Assembly: GCF_030376615.1 (NCBI RefSeq)
Contig: NZ_JARRAB010000004.1
Coordinates: 235,166 to 299,165 of the forward strand
Origin: Pseudomonas sp. sp1636
GTDB taxonomy: Bacteria > Pseudomonadota > Gammaproteobacteria > Pseudomonadales > Pseudomonadaceae
Direction of reading: 5' to 3'
Length of the DNA stretch: 64,000 bases
Part shown: positions 57,347 through 64,000 of the stretch, piece after piece
How positions within the stretch are numbered: position 1 is the stretch's first letter
Layout of the letters: each line of letters starts with the position of its first letter
Notes under the pieces: generated by a model
The model's input: the letters and a program-made list of their open reading frames with translations, nothing else
Told to the model about the DNA's origin: nothing
Databases searched by the model: none
Position numbers and translations under genes: made by a program

Positions 57347-59275
57347 ATGCGCCTCTGGCAACGCAGTATTCAGTGGCAACTGATCCTCAGCATGGGCGCG
57401 GCTCTGCTCGCCAGCATCCTCATAGTGGCGGGCATCTACTCGGCGCTGGTTAATCGTCTGGCCGAGCGCTATCTGGTCGAGCAGGCGTTGCCGGCGAGCA
57501 TCCTGGCGATCCGCAACGACCTGGAGCGGGTGCTCGCCGAGCCTCTGACCGCTGCCCGCGGCATCGCCGAGAACAGTCTGGTGCAGGACTGGCTGGAAAA
57601 TGGCGAGGACGCCGCCCGGCAGGCCACCTTCGCCCGTTACCTGACGGGCGTGCAACGCCAGCAGAAGGCCCTGACCACCTTTATCGTCGGCCTGGACAGC
57701 GGCCACTATTTCACCGGCAAGGGCCTCGAGCGCCGCCTGGCGCGCGGGCCGGCCGAGAACGACTGGTTCTATGGCTTCGTCGACGGCGGCAAGGCCCGCT
57801 CGCTGGATATCGACATCGACCAGACCACCGGCGAGCCGACCCTGTTTATCAACCAGCGGGTCGCCGCCGGAGGGCAGACGCTTGGGGTGGCGGGCCTGGG
57901 CTTCAGCCTCGGCGCGATGTCCGAGATGATTCGCGACTTTCGTTTCGGCGAGGCCGGCCGGGTCTACCTGGTCGGTGCGGACGGCAGGGTCAAGGTGCAT
58001 CCGCAGTCGGCGTTCAACAACAGCCGCGAGCTCGGCCAACTGGTCGGCGCCCAGGCGGCCGAGTTGCTCGGCAAAACCCGCGGTGCGGTGACTTTCCAGC
58101 GCGACGGCGAGGGCTTCCTGGCCATCGCCCAGCCATTGCAGGCGCTGGACTGGCTACTGGTGAGCGAGATACCCGAGGCGGAGATCTATGCCGAGGCGCG
58201 CCAGGCGCTGCTGATGAGCAGCCTGATCGGCATCGGCGTAGCCTTGGCTTTCCTCTGTCTGCTGGTGTGGCTGGCCCGTGGCCTGGTCAGACCGATCCGC
58301 CAGGTCACCGCCGCACTGGTCGAGATCGGTGGCGGCGGCGGCGATCTGACCCGCCAGCTGGACGAGTCGCGGGCCGATGAGCTGGGCGACTTGGCGCGCG
58401 GCTTCAACCGCTTCATCGGCAGCCAGCGCAGCCTGATCGGCGAGGTGCTGGCCACCAGCGAACGCCTGCGCAGTGCGGTCGGCCAGGTCGCCCTGGTGGT
58501 GGAGAACACCGCCGGGCGCGCCAGCCAGCAGCAGGAGATGACCGACATGGTCGCCACCGCGGTGCACGAGATGGGCCTGACCGTGCAGGAGATCGCGCGC
58601 AACGCCAGCAGCGCCGCCGATGCTTCGCACAACGCCCGCGATGAGGCACAGCGGGCCGGACTGGTGGTTGGCCAGTCGATCGAGCATATCGAACGGATGT
58701 CCGCCGACATCGGCGGCGCGGCCGCGGCGGTCAGCGAGCTGGCCGCGCAGGTGGCGTCCATCGATCAGGTGTTGGCGGTGATCCGCGGCATCTCCGAGCA
58801 GACCAACCTGCTGGCCCTGAACGCGGCCATCGAAGCGGCGCGCGCCGGCGAGCTTGGGCGCGGTTTTGCCGTGGTGGCCGACGAGGTGCGTACCCTGGCC
58901 AGCCGCACCCAGGCCTCCACCGATGAAATCCAGCAGATGATCCAGCGCTTGAAGCAGGGCGCGGACACGGCGGTGAGCTCGATGCATGCCGGGCAAGCGG
59001 CGACCAGTACCGGGGTCGCGGCCAGCCAGCGTACGGGCCAGTCGCTTGGCGCGATCACCACGCAGGTGGAAAGCATCAGCGACATGAACACCCAGGTCGC
59101 GGCGGCAACCGAGGAGCAGTCGTCGGTGACCGAGGAAATCAACCGCAACGTACAGGGTATTGCCGACCTGGCCCATGCCACTGCCGCCGAGGTACGTACC
59201 TGTCGCGCGGATTGCCAGATCCTGAGCAGCCTGGCCGATGCTCTGAGCAGGCAGATGGGTAGCTTTAGGCTCTAG
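57347..59275 (+). CDS. Methyl-accepting chemotaxis protein with dCache-type sensor
   Basis: This 642-residue chemoreceptor has membrane segments at about residues 12-35 and 288-310. The periplasmic domain between them resembles dCache_1, with [16 protein letters not shown] and [17 protein letters not shown], a fold that binds amino acids and other small molecules. HAMP and signalling domains follow, with [19 protein letters not shown] near 484-502. AGGAGA at 57335-57340 supports ATG 57347. It is divergent from a periplasmic binding protein and converges, with a 6-base gap, on a GGDEF gene. It ends SFRL without a pentapeptide for CheR. Confidence 0.92.
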   Translation: MRLWQRSIQWQLILSMGAALLASILIVAGIYSALVNRLAERYLVEQALPASILAIRNDLERVLAEPLTAARGIAENSLVQDWLENGEDAARQATFARYLTGVQRQQKALTTFIVGLDSGHYFTGKGLERRLARGPAENDWFYGFVDGGKARSLDIDIDQTTGEPTLFINQRVAAGGQTLGVAGLGFSLGAMSEMIRDFRFGEAGRVYLVGADGRVKVHPQSAFNNSRELGQLVGAQAAELLGKTRGAVTFQRDGEGFLAIAQPLQALDWLLVSEIPEAEIYAEARQALLMSSLIGIGVALAFLCLLVWLARGLVRPIRQVTAALVEIGGGGGDLTRQLDESRADELGDLARGFNRFIGSQRSLIGEVLATSERLRSAVGQVALVVENTAGRASQQQEMTDMVATAVHEMGLTVQEIARNASSAADASHNARDEAQRAGLVVGQSIEHIERMSADIGGAAAAVSELAAQVASIDQVLAVIRGISEQTNLLALNAAIEAARAGELGRGFAVVADEVRTLASRTQASTDEIQQMIQRLKQGADTAVSSMHAGQAATSTGVAASQRTGQSLGAITTQVESISDMNTQVAAATEEQSSVTEEINRNVQGIADLAHATAAEVRTCRADCQILSSLADALSRQMGSFRL

Positions 59276-59281
59276 CAGGTG

Positions 59282-60406
59282 TCAGGCCAGTTCGAGCCGA
59301 TTGCGGCCCCTGGCCTTGGCCCGATAGAGGGCGTCGTCGACCCGCTTGTAGAAGGTTTCCGCCGAGTCGTCGCAGAGCGGCTGGAAGTTGCCGACCCCGA
59401 GGCTGCACGTGAGTGGCAGCTCCTGCACCTGCGCCTTTACCGGCAGGGGTTGCGCGGCCAGCGTAGCGCGAAAGCGCTCGGCCAGCGGGATGGCCTGCTC
59501 CAGCGCGGTGTCGGGCATCAGTACGGCGAACTCCTCACCCCCCAGGCGCAGCAGGATATCGCTGTCGCGGCGGAACACCTGGTTCATGCGTTCGGCAAAG
59601 GCCTGCAGGCAGAGGTCGCCGGTGCGGTGGCCGAACTGGTCGTTGACCTGCTTGAAGAAGTCGATATCCAGCAGAACCAGGGTCAGCGGGCTATTTTGCC
59701 GGCGCGCGTTGGCCAGCCAGCTGGGCAGCAGGGCGTTGAACTGATAACGATTGCCCAGCCCGGTCAGGGCGTCGGTGCGGCTGCGCAGATCCAGTTGCTC
59801 GCCGTGCTGCAGCAGGCGCAGCTCGCGCTCGAGGCCGATGCGGTACTCGCGGTTCCAGCGATAGAGGAACAGGCCCAGATAGCCCAGGTAGATCACCAAG
59901 GCTATGGATTCGCCGATATCGCCGATGCCCAGGTGGAACTTGACCGCGATGCTGGGCAGGTAGGTCAGCAGGATGGCCAGCGCGCAACGGCCCATGCGCA
60001 TGGGGTAGGTAAATGCCAGGGCCGTGCCGAACACCACCACGCTGAGCATGGCCAACAAGTGCGAGGCGACTATCTCAGGGTGCAGCTGGATGCCCGCCAG
60101 CATCAGGCCCCAGGTCATTGACTGGAGGAGGATGACGAGCCAGTGCAGATCCAGCCAGCGCTGCAGGTGCGCCTGGTCGAGGCGTTCGGATGGGCGATGG
60201 CGGCTGCGCAGGGCGAAGAAAATCAGCAACAACAAGCTGCCGCCGGCCCACGCCCAGAGGTTCTGCCAGGGGTCGCTGCTGGTGAACCAGAGCAGAGCCC
60301 AGGCGAGCAGGTAGTAATAGCCGGCGAACCTGGAGCGGATATGGGTGTCGCTTGTCTCCCGCCACAAGCTGAGGCGGGTGCTGGGGGCCGCAGGCTCGGG
60401 CGTCAT
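59282..60406 (-). CDS. Membrane-bound diguanylate cyclase (GGDEF)
   Basis: This 374-residue protein has an N-terminal membrane domain of about six helices (residues 28-200; YYYLLAWALLWF, LLLLIFFAL, VVVFGTALAFTYPM, LVIYLGYLGLFLY) and a C-terminal GGDEF domain with RLGGEEFAVLMP (about 284-295). RDSD five residues upstream of GGEEF is the I-site. It should make cyclic di-GMP. The membrane part resembles MASE-type sensors but I cannot assign it to one of them. It is a single gene between a chemoreceptor and the usp gene. Confidence 0.9.
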   Translation of the reverse strand: MTPEPAAPSTRLSLWRETSDTHIRSRFAGYYYLLAWALLWFTSSDPWQNLWAWAGGSLLLLIFFALRSRHRPSERLDQAHLQRWLDLHWLVILLQSMTWGLMLAGIQLHPEIVASHLLAMLSVVVFGTALAFTYPMRMGRCALAILLTYLPSIAVKFHLGIGDIGESIALVIYLGYLGLFLYRWNREYRIGLERELRLLQHGEQLDLRSRTDALTGLGNRYQFNALLPSWLANARRQNSPLTLVLLDIDFFKQVNDQFGHRTGDLCLQAFAERMNQVFRRDSDILLRLGGEEFAVLMPDTALEQAIPLAERFRATLAAQPLPVKAQVQELPLTCSLGVGNFQPLCDDSAETFYKRVDDALYRAKARGRNRLELA

Positions 60407-60542
60407 CGGCGTCGTACTCGGGAAGGTGCAGTTTCAGCCTAGTCGAACGATGCCTATTTGCCCTTGCCGGTGCGCGGGTCGCTGCAACGGCTAGTGCGGC
60501 CGCGGCCATAGTGCGTCAGCCAGAGCGGGTGCAGCGCTCTTG

Positions 60543-61394
60543 CTAGCGCAGGATCAGCAGCGGGCTGACGCTGGTGCGCAGCAAGTGGCTGGTGGTGCTG
60601 CCGACCAGGAACTGGCGAATCCGCGAATGGCCATAGGCGCCCATGGCCAGCAGGTCGATGCCGTGCTCGGCCTGGTAGGCGTGCAGGGTCGGTTCGACTT
60701 CGCCGGCGCGGATCGCCAGGTGCACCGCGCTGGCCGAACCTTGCAGCACGCGCTCGGCGGACTTGAGCTGTTCCCAGGCGTCGCTGGTATCGGCGCCGAC
60801 CATTAGCAAGTGACACGGCAGGCCCTTGAGCAGCGGGCTGGCGGCGATCATCTCGATGCTTTTGCGCGCGGTGGCGCTGCCGTCGTAGGCGAACAGGTAG
60901 CTTTGCGGCGTCTTGAACTCGCCGCAGCTGATCAGGATCGGCCGTTGCAGGGTGCGGATGACGTTCTCCAGGTGGCTGCCGACCAGTTGGCTGAGGCTGG
61001 CACTGGTTTCGCCCTGGCGGCCGATCACCAGCAGGCGGATGTCCGCTTGCAGTTCGCTGAGGCTTTCCACCAGGTCGCCATGCCGTTGGCGCAGTTGCGG
61101 GTTGCTCACGCCATCGGCGATGGCGCGGGCCTTGGCCGCTTCGAGCAGGTGATGGCCCTGTTCCAGGGCCAACTTGCCGCGTTTCTCGTCGAGCGCCGCC
61201 AGTTCTTCCAGCAGGTGTTCGCGGCTGCCCAGGCCGATGGTGCCGCTGAGGTCGCTGTGCTGCGGGTACTGCACCTGATCCAGGACATGCAGGAAGCACA
61301 GCGGCGCGCCGAGGCGCTGGCTGGCCCAGGCGGCGTAGTCGCAGACGCCGGTGCTGGACTGCGAACCATCGATACAAGCCATTACGTGGGTCAT
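60543..61394 (-). CDS. Tandem-domain universal stress protein
   Basis: This 283-residue protein has two UspA-like domains (about 1-150 and 155-283). The second has the ATP-binding pattern G-2x-G-9x-GS (GAYGHSRIRQFLVGSTT), while the first has one extra residue in that loop (GRQGETSASLSQLVGS). It starts 12 bases after the SulP transporter gene on the same strand, so the two form an operon. SulP-Usp neighbours are common, and the Usp may regulate or report on the transporter (inference). Its target is unknown. Confidence 0.9.
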   Translation of the reverse strand: MTHVMACIDGSQSSTGVCDYAAWASQRLGAPLCFLHVLDQVQYPQHSDLSGTIGLGSREHLLEELAALDEKRGKLALEQGHHLLEAAKARAIADGVSNPQLRQRHGDLVESLSELQADIRLLVIGRQGETSASLSQLVGSHLENVIRTLQRPILISCGEFKTPQSYLFAYDGSATARKSIEMIAASPLLKGLPCHLLMVGADTSDAWEQLKSAERVLQGSASAVHLAIRAGEVEPTLHAYQAEHGIDLLAMGAYGHSRIRQFLVGSTTSHLLRTSVSPLLILR

Positions 61395-61406
61395 GTTGTG
61401 CTCCTT

Positions 61407-62894
61407 TTAGTGGCCCATCAGTTGGTCGACGGCATCGGGTTTGTCGTGCACGCCAAAGCGGTCGACGATGGTGGCGCTGGCTTCGTTAAGGCCCAGCACT
61501 TCGACCTCGGTGCCCTCGCGGCGCAGCTTGAGTACCACCTTGTCCAGGGCTGCGACCGCGGTGATGTCCCAGAAGTGCGCGCGGGACAGGTCGATGACGA
61601 CCTTATCAAGGGCTTCCTTGAAATCAAAGGCGGCGGTGAATTGATCCGCCGAGGCGAAGAACACCTGGCCGACCACGCGGTAGCTGCGCAGGCTGCCGTC
61701 GTTGTCGACGGCGGAGTCGACGTACAGGAAGTGGCCGATCTTGTTGGCGAAGAACAGCGCCGCCAGCAGCACGCCGACCAGCACGCCATAGGCCAGGTTG
61801 TGGCTATAGACGGTGACCGCCACGGTGGCGAGCATGACCAGGTTGGTCGACAGCGGGAAGCTCTTCAGGTTGCGCAGCGAGTCCCAGCTGAAGGTGCCGA
61901 TCGACACCATGATCATCACCGCGACCAGCGCGGCCATGGGGATCTGGCTGACCCAATCGCTGAGGAACACCACCATCAGCAACAGCACCGAGCCGGCCAC
62001 CAGGCAGGACAGGCGGCCACGGCCGCCGGATTTCACGTTGATCACCGACTGGCCGATCATCGCGCAGCCGGCCATGCCGCCGAGCAGGCCCGAGGCGATG
62101 TTGGCCACGCCCTGGCCCTTGCACTCGCGGTTCTTGTCGCTGCCGGTGTCGGTCAGGTCGTCGACGATGGTCGCGGTCATCATCGACTCGAGCAGGCCGA
62201 CCACCGCCAGCGCGGCGGCGTAGGGAAAGATGATCGCCAGGGTCTCGAAGGTCAGCGGCACCTGGGGCCAGAGGAAGATCGGCAGGGTGTCCGGCAGCTC
62301 GCCCATGTCGCCGACGGTGCGGATATCCAGGCCGAGGGTCATGGCCACGGCGGTCATCGCCAGGATGCACACCAGCGGCGAGGGGATCAGCTTGCCGATC
62401 TTGGGCACATAGGGGAACAGGTAGATGATGCCCAGGCCGGCGGCGGTCATGGCGTAGACGTGCCAGCTGACGTTGGTCAGTTCCGGCAGCTGGGCCATGA
62501 AGATCAGGATCGCCAGGGCATTGACGAAACCGGTGACCACCGAGCGCGAGACGAAGCGCATCAGCGAGCCGAGCTTGAGGTAGCCGGCGCCGATCTGCAG
62601 CAGCCCGGTGAGCAGGGTGGCAGCCAGCAGGTATTGCAGGCCGTGATCCCTGACCAGGGTCACCATGACCAGGGCCATGGCCCCGGTGGCCGCGGAGATC
62701 ATGCCCGGACGGCCGCCGACGAAGGCGATCACCACGGCGATGCAGAAGGAGGCGTAGAGGCCGACCTTGGGGTCGACCCCGGCGATGATCGAGAAGGCGA
62801 TGGCCTCCGGAATCAGCGCCAGGGCGACCACCAGGCCGGCGAGCACGTCGCCGCGGATGTTGAACAACCAGGTGTTTTTCAGGCTTTGCAGCAT
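61407..62894 (-). CDS. SulP family anion transporter
   Basis: This 495-residue protein has the SulP membrane domain (about residues 10-400), with [39 protein letters not shown] read in pieces at the start and [27 protein letters not shown] in the middle. A C-terminal STAS domain (about 410-485, [24 protein letters not shown]) follows. Members carry sulfate, bicarbonate or other anions; the substrate here is unknown, but the BicA-like proteins are possible. ATG 62894 ([15 protein letters not shown]) is chosen; the longer frame upstream is not membrane-like. A 15-bp palindrome sits 93 bases upstream. Confidence 0.92.
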   Translation of the reverse strand: MLQSLKNTWLFNIRGDVLAGLVVALALIPEAIAFSIIAGVDPKVGLYASFCIAVVIAFVGGRPGMISAATGAMALVMVTLVRDHGLQYLLAATLLTGLLQIGAGYLKLGSLMRFVSRSVVTGFVNALAILIFMAQLPELTNVSWHVYAMTAAGLGIIYLFPYVPKIGKLIPSPLVCILAMTAVAMTLGLDIRTVGDMGELPDTLPIFLWPQVPLTFETLAIIFPYAAALAVVGLLESMMTATIVDDLTDTGSDKNRECKGQGVANIASGLLGGMAGCAMIGQSVINVKSGGRGRLSCLVAGSVLLLMVVFLSDWVSQIPMAALVAVMIMVSIGTFSWDSLRNLKSFPLSTNLVMLATVAVTVYSHNLAYGVLVGVLLAALFFANKIGHFLYVDSAVDNDGSLRSYRVVGQVFFASADQFTAAFDFKEALDKVVIDLSRAHFWDITAVAALDKVVLKLRREGTEVEVLGLNEASATIVDRFGVHDKPDAVDQLMGH

Positions 62895-63313
62895 GGCGTA
62901 TTCCCAAAGGGCAGTGTTGCGCTGTCGCGCGAAAGCGCACGGCGAACTGGGTGAATGGCAGATTGAAAAATACAGCAGGCGCATGACTGAACGGCGTTCA
63001 GACGCGCAAGGGCGCACAGCCGAGCAATCGGGAGAGCCGACGAGGCGATGCAGGAGGGGGCGTAACGCTAAGGCGGCTTAGGCAGCCAGCGTAATGGTTG
63101 GGCCAGTGTCATGACGACCTGTCTCTATCCATGTAAGCAAAAAGGCCGCGCACCTTAACACGGCCAGGGCTTGCGCGCACCCGCGACCCGCGACCCGCGG
63201 CGTCAGGCGCAACCTGGCCGCACGCGATGATCGGGTTTGCGCGCCAACGGGCGCGGGTTTCATCCGTTATGCGAACCCAGGTGAAGCAGCCGCCGAGCGG
63301 GCCGCGAGACGAT
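62895..63313. other. Intergenic region upstream of the SulP operon
   Basis: These 419 bases contain no supported gene. Three tandem CCCGCGA/G units lie at 63180-63200, a palindrome at 62987-63001, and a GC-rich hairpin-prone stretch around 63145-63167 (GGCCGCGCACCTTAACACGGCC). The promoter of the SulP-usp operon must lie here but I cannot place it with confidence. Confidence 0.5.
62987..63001. promoter_or_regulatory. Palindrome CTGAACG-G-CGTTCAG, candidate operator of the SulP operon
   Basis: Seven-base arms flank a single central G, a perfect 15-base inverted repeat, 93 bases upstream of the SulP start. Such TGAAC...GTTCA palindromes are typical of TetR-like operators. No regulator gene is adjacent. 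Confidence 0.4.
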
Positions 63314-63802
63314 TTACAGGGCCTTGTCGAATTGGATCAGGGCCACCCGCGCGCCCTGCGGATCACGCCGTTCGACGATGCCGCTGAGCCGATAGCCAAG
63401 CTTGGGGTAGAGCAGCAGGCCGGCGCTGTTGGCATTGAAACAGGACACCTGCATGCGCGTGGCTTGGTACTGCTCGCGCGCCTGCTCCTCCATCACTGCC
63501 ACCAGGTAGTGCGCCACCCCTTGGCCGCGGGCCTGGGGCGCGACCATCAGGTTGCCCAAGGCGCAGAAGTCGCCATGCTGCCACTGGTAGAAATTGGCGA
63601 AACCGGCCACCTGGCCATTCAGCAGCGCCACGGTGCTGCCGCGCCGTTCGGCCATGGCCGCGGCCAGCTGAGCGACGCTCAATGGCCAGACGGCCTTCGG
63701 ATAGCTGAAAAACAGCTCAGTGGCGTTCTGGGCAAAGGTGGCGATGTCCACCAGGTCGCTGGTCGTGGCCGGGCGATGGCTGAGTTGCGGGTTGTGCTTC
63801 AT
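63314..63802 (-). CDS. GNAT family N-acetyltransferase
   Basis: This 162-residue protein has the GNAT fold with the acetyl-CoA-binding motif A, NLMVAPQARGQGVAHYLV (Q/RxxGxG/A; about residues 84-101), and CFNANSAGLLLYPKLGY in motif B. The substrate is not known. A perfect AAGGAGG ribosome site (63813-63807) lies 4 bases before ATG 63802, so it is probably well translated. It is 33 bases after the DUF4136-like gene on the same strand and likely in its operon. Confidence 0.92.
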   Translation of the reverse strand: MKHNPQLSHRPATTSDLVDIATFAQNATELFFSYPKAVWPLSVAQLAAAMAERRGSTVALLNGQVAGFANFYQWQHGDFCALGNLMVAPQARGQGVAHYLVAVMEEQAREQYQATRMQVSCFNANSAGLLLYPKLGYRLSGIVERRDPQGARVALIQFDKAL

Positions 63803-63835
63803 TTAACCTCCTTGTTTAGGTTAGATAGCGGGCTG

Positions 63836-64000
63836 TCAGTATGGCGGATATTGGCTGAGTACCTTGGCCACCGTTTCGCGAATCTGCGCGCTACGTTCGC
63901 TCGGGTTCGGTTGGGCGCCGCGCAGGGTTTGCGCAGCGCTGCCGCGCCATACCAGCTTGCCGTCCCGGCCGTCGAACAGGTCGATTTGCAGGGTGCCGAC
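63836..64000 (-). CDS. DUF4136-like protein, C-terminal part
   Basis: The frame runs off the right edge; 54 residues are visible up to TGA 63838-63836. The sequence LQIDLFDGRDGKLVWRGSAAQTL followed by RETVAKVLSQYPPY has the β-strand and terminal helix pattern of DUF4136, a family mostly of small lipoproteins. The N-terminus, and hence any lipobox, is outside the window. The function is unknown. Confidence 0.7.
   Translation of the reverse strand, partial: VGTLQIDLFDGRDGKLVWRGSAAQTLRGAQPNPSERSAQIRETVAKVLSQYPPY

Noticed and set aside
60810..62954. Long plus-strand open frame opposite the SulP-usp operon, rich in His, Asp and Gly
   Set aside because: The His/Asp/Gln repeats arise from reading transmembrane-domain codons in antisense; the SulP and Usp families are clear on the minus strand.
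63106..63125. Pho box-like pair GTGTCAT...CTGTCTC near 63106
   Set aside because: The repeats are 6 rather than 4 bases apart and the second matches poorly; it is also not placed before a phosphate gene.
63180..63200. Three tandem CCCGCG units
   Set aside because: Too short and of low complexity to support a function.

Overview
The window is ordinary chromosome of a gamma-proteobacterium of the genus Pseudomonas in the broad sense. It is GC-rich, and gene content and order match the conserved Pseudomonas blocks hflC-DUF2065-hisZ-purA-rnr-rlmB-rpsF-rpsR-rplI-dnaB-alr and retS-purD-purH-fis-dusB-prmA-accC-accB-aroQ-dsbD-ctpL-gcbA-speA. Differences such as an extra chemoreceptor between purA and rnr, and a yfhM-pbpC pair after speA, argue against P. 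aeruginosa itself. I saw no prophage, insertion sequence, integron or CRISPR array.

Layout. 1-5.3 kb: the end of hflC, a small DUF2065 membrane protein, hisZ, purA and a chemoreceptor. 5.4-5.5 kb: tRNA-Leu(CAG) on the minus strand. 5.7-14 kb: rnr-rlmB, the rpsF-rpsR-(DUF2232)-rplI ribosomal operon, dnaB and alr. 14-22.6 kb: a 7TM-DISM diguanylate cyclase, ygiQ, an Hsp70-like gene, two small membrane proteins, a DksA-type zinc-finger gene and marC. 22.8-41.3 kb: a long minus-strand series of retS, purD, purH, fis, dusB, a DUF3426 protein, prmA, accC, accB, aroQ, dsbD, ctpL-like chemoreceptor and gcbA-like diguanylate cyclase. 41.7-46 kb: DUF2333, NUDIX, SUI1 and speA. 46-56 kb: a MATE exporter, a YbaK-type deacylase, the alpha-2-macroglobulin gene yfhM and its partner pbpC. 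56-64 kb: a periplasmic binding protein facing a chemoreceptor, a third diguanylate cyclase, a SulP transporter with a universal stress protein, a GNAT acetyltransferase and the end of a DUF4136-like gene.

How the genes work together. Most are housekeeping genes: purine synthesis (purA, purD, purH), translation and RNA processing, replication, cell wall (alr, pbpC), fatty-acid synthesis (accBC), aromatic amino acids (aroQ) and polyamines (speA). Laid over this is dense signalling: three chemoreceptors, three diguanylate cyclases that all keep the GG(D/E)EF motif and an RxxD inhibitory site, and RetS. The clearest regulatory signal is a PhoB-type box upstream of the ctpL-like receptor. Other good sites are near-consensus sigma-70 promoters for tRNA-Leu, rpsF and dusB-fis, and several strong terminators.

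I did not find a convincing undescribed multi-gene system. The best leads are conserved proteins of unknown role in telling places (DUF2065 after hflC, DUF2232 inside the ribosomal operon), structured intergenic RNAs, a frameshifted gene relic beside marC, and several palindromic intergenic elements that look like dispersed Pseudomonas repeats.
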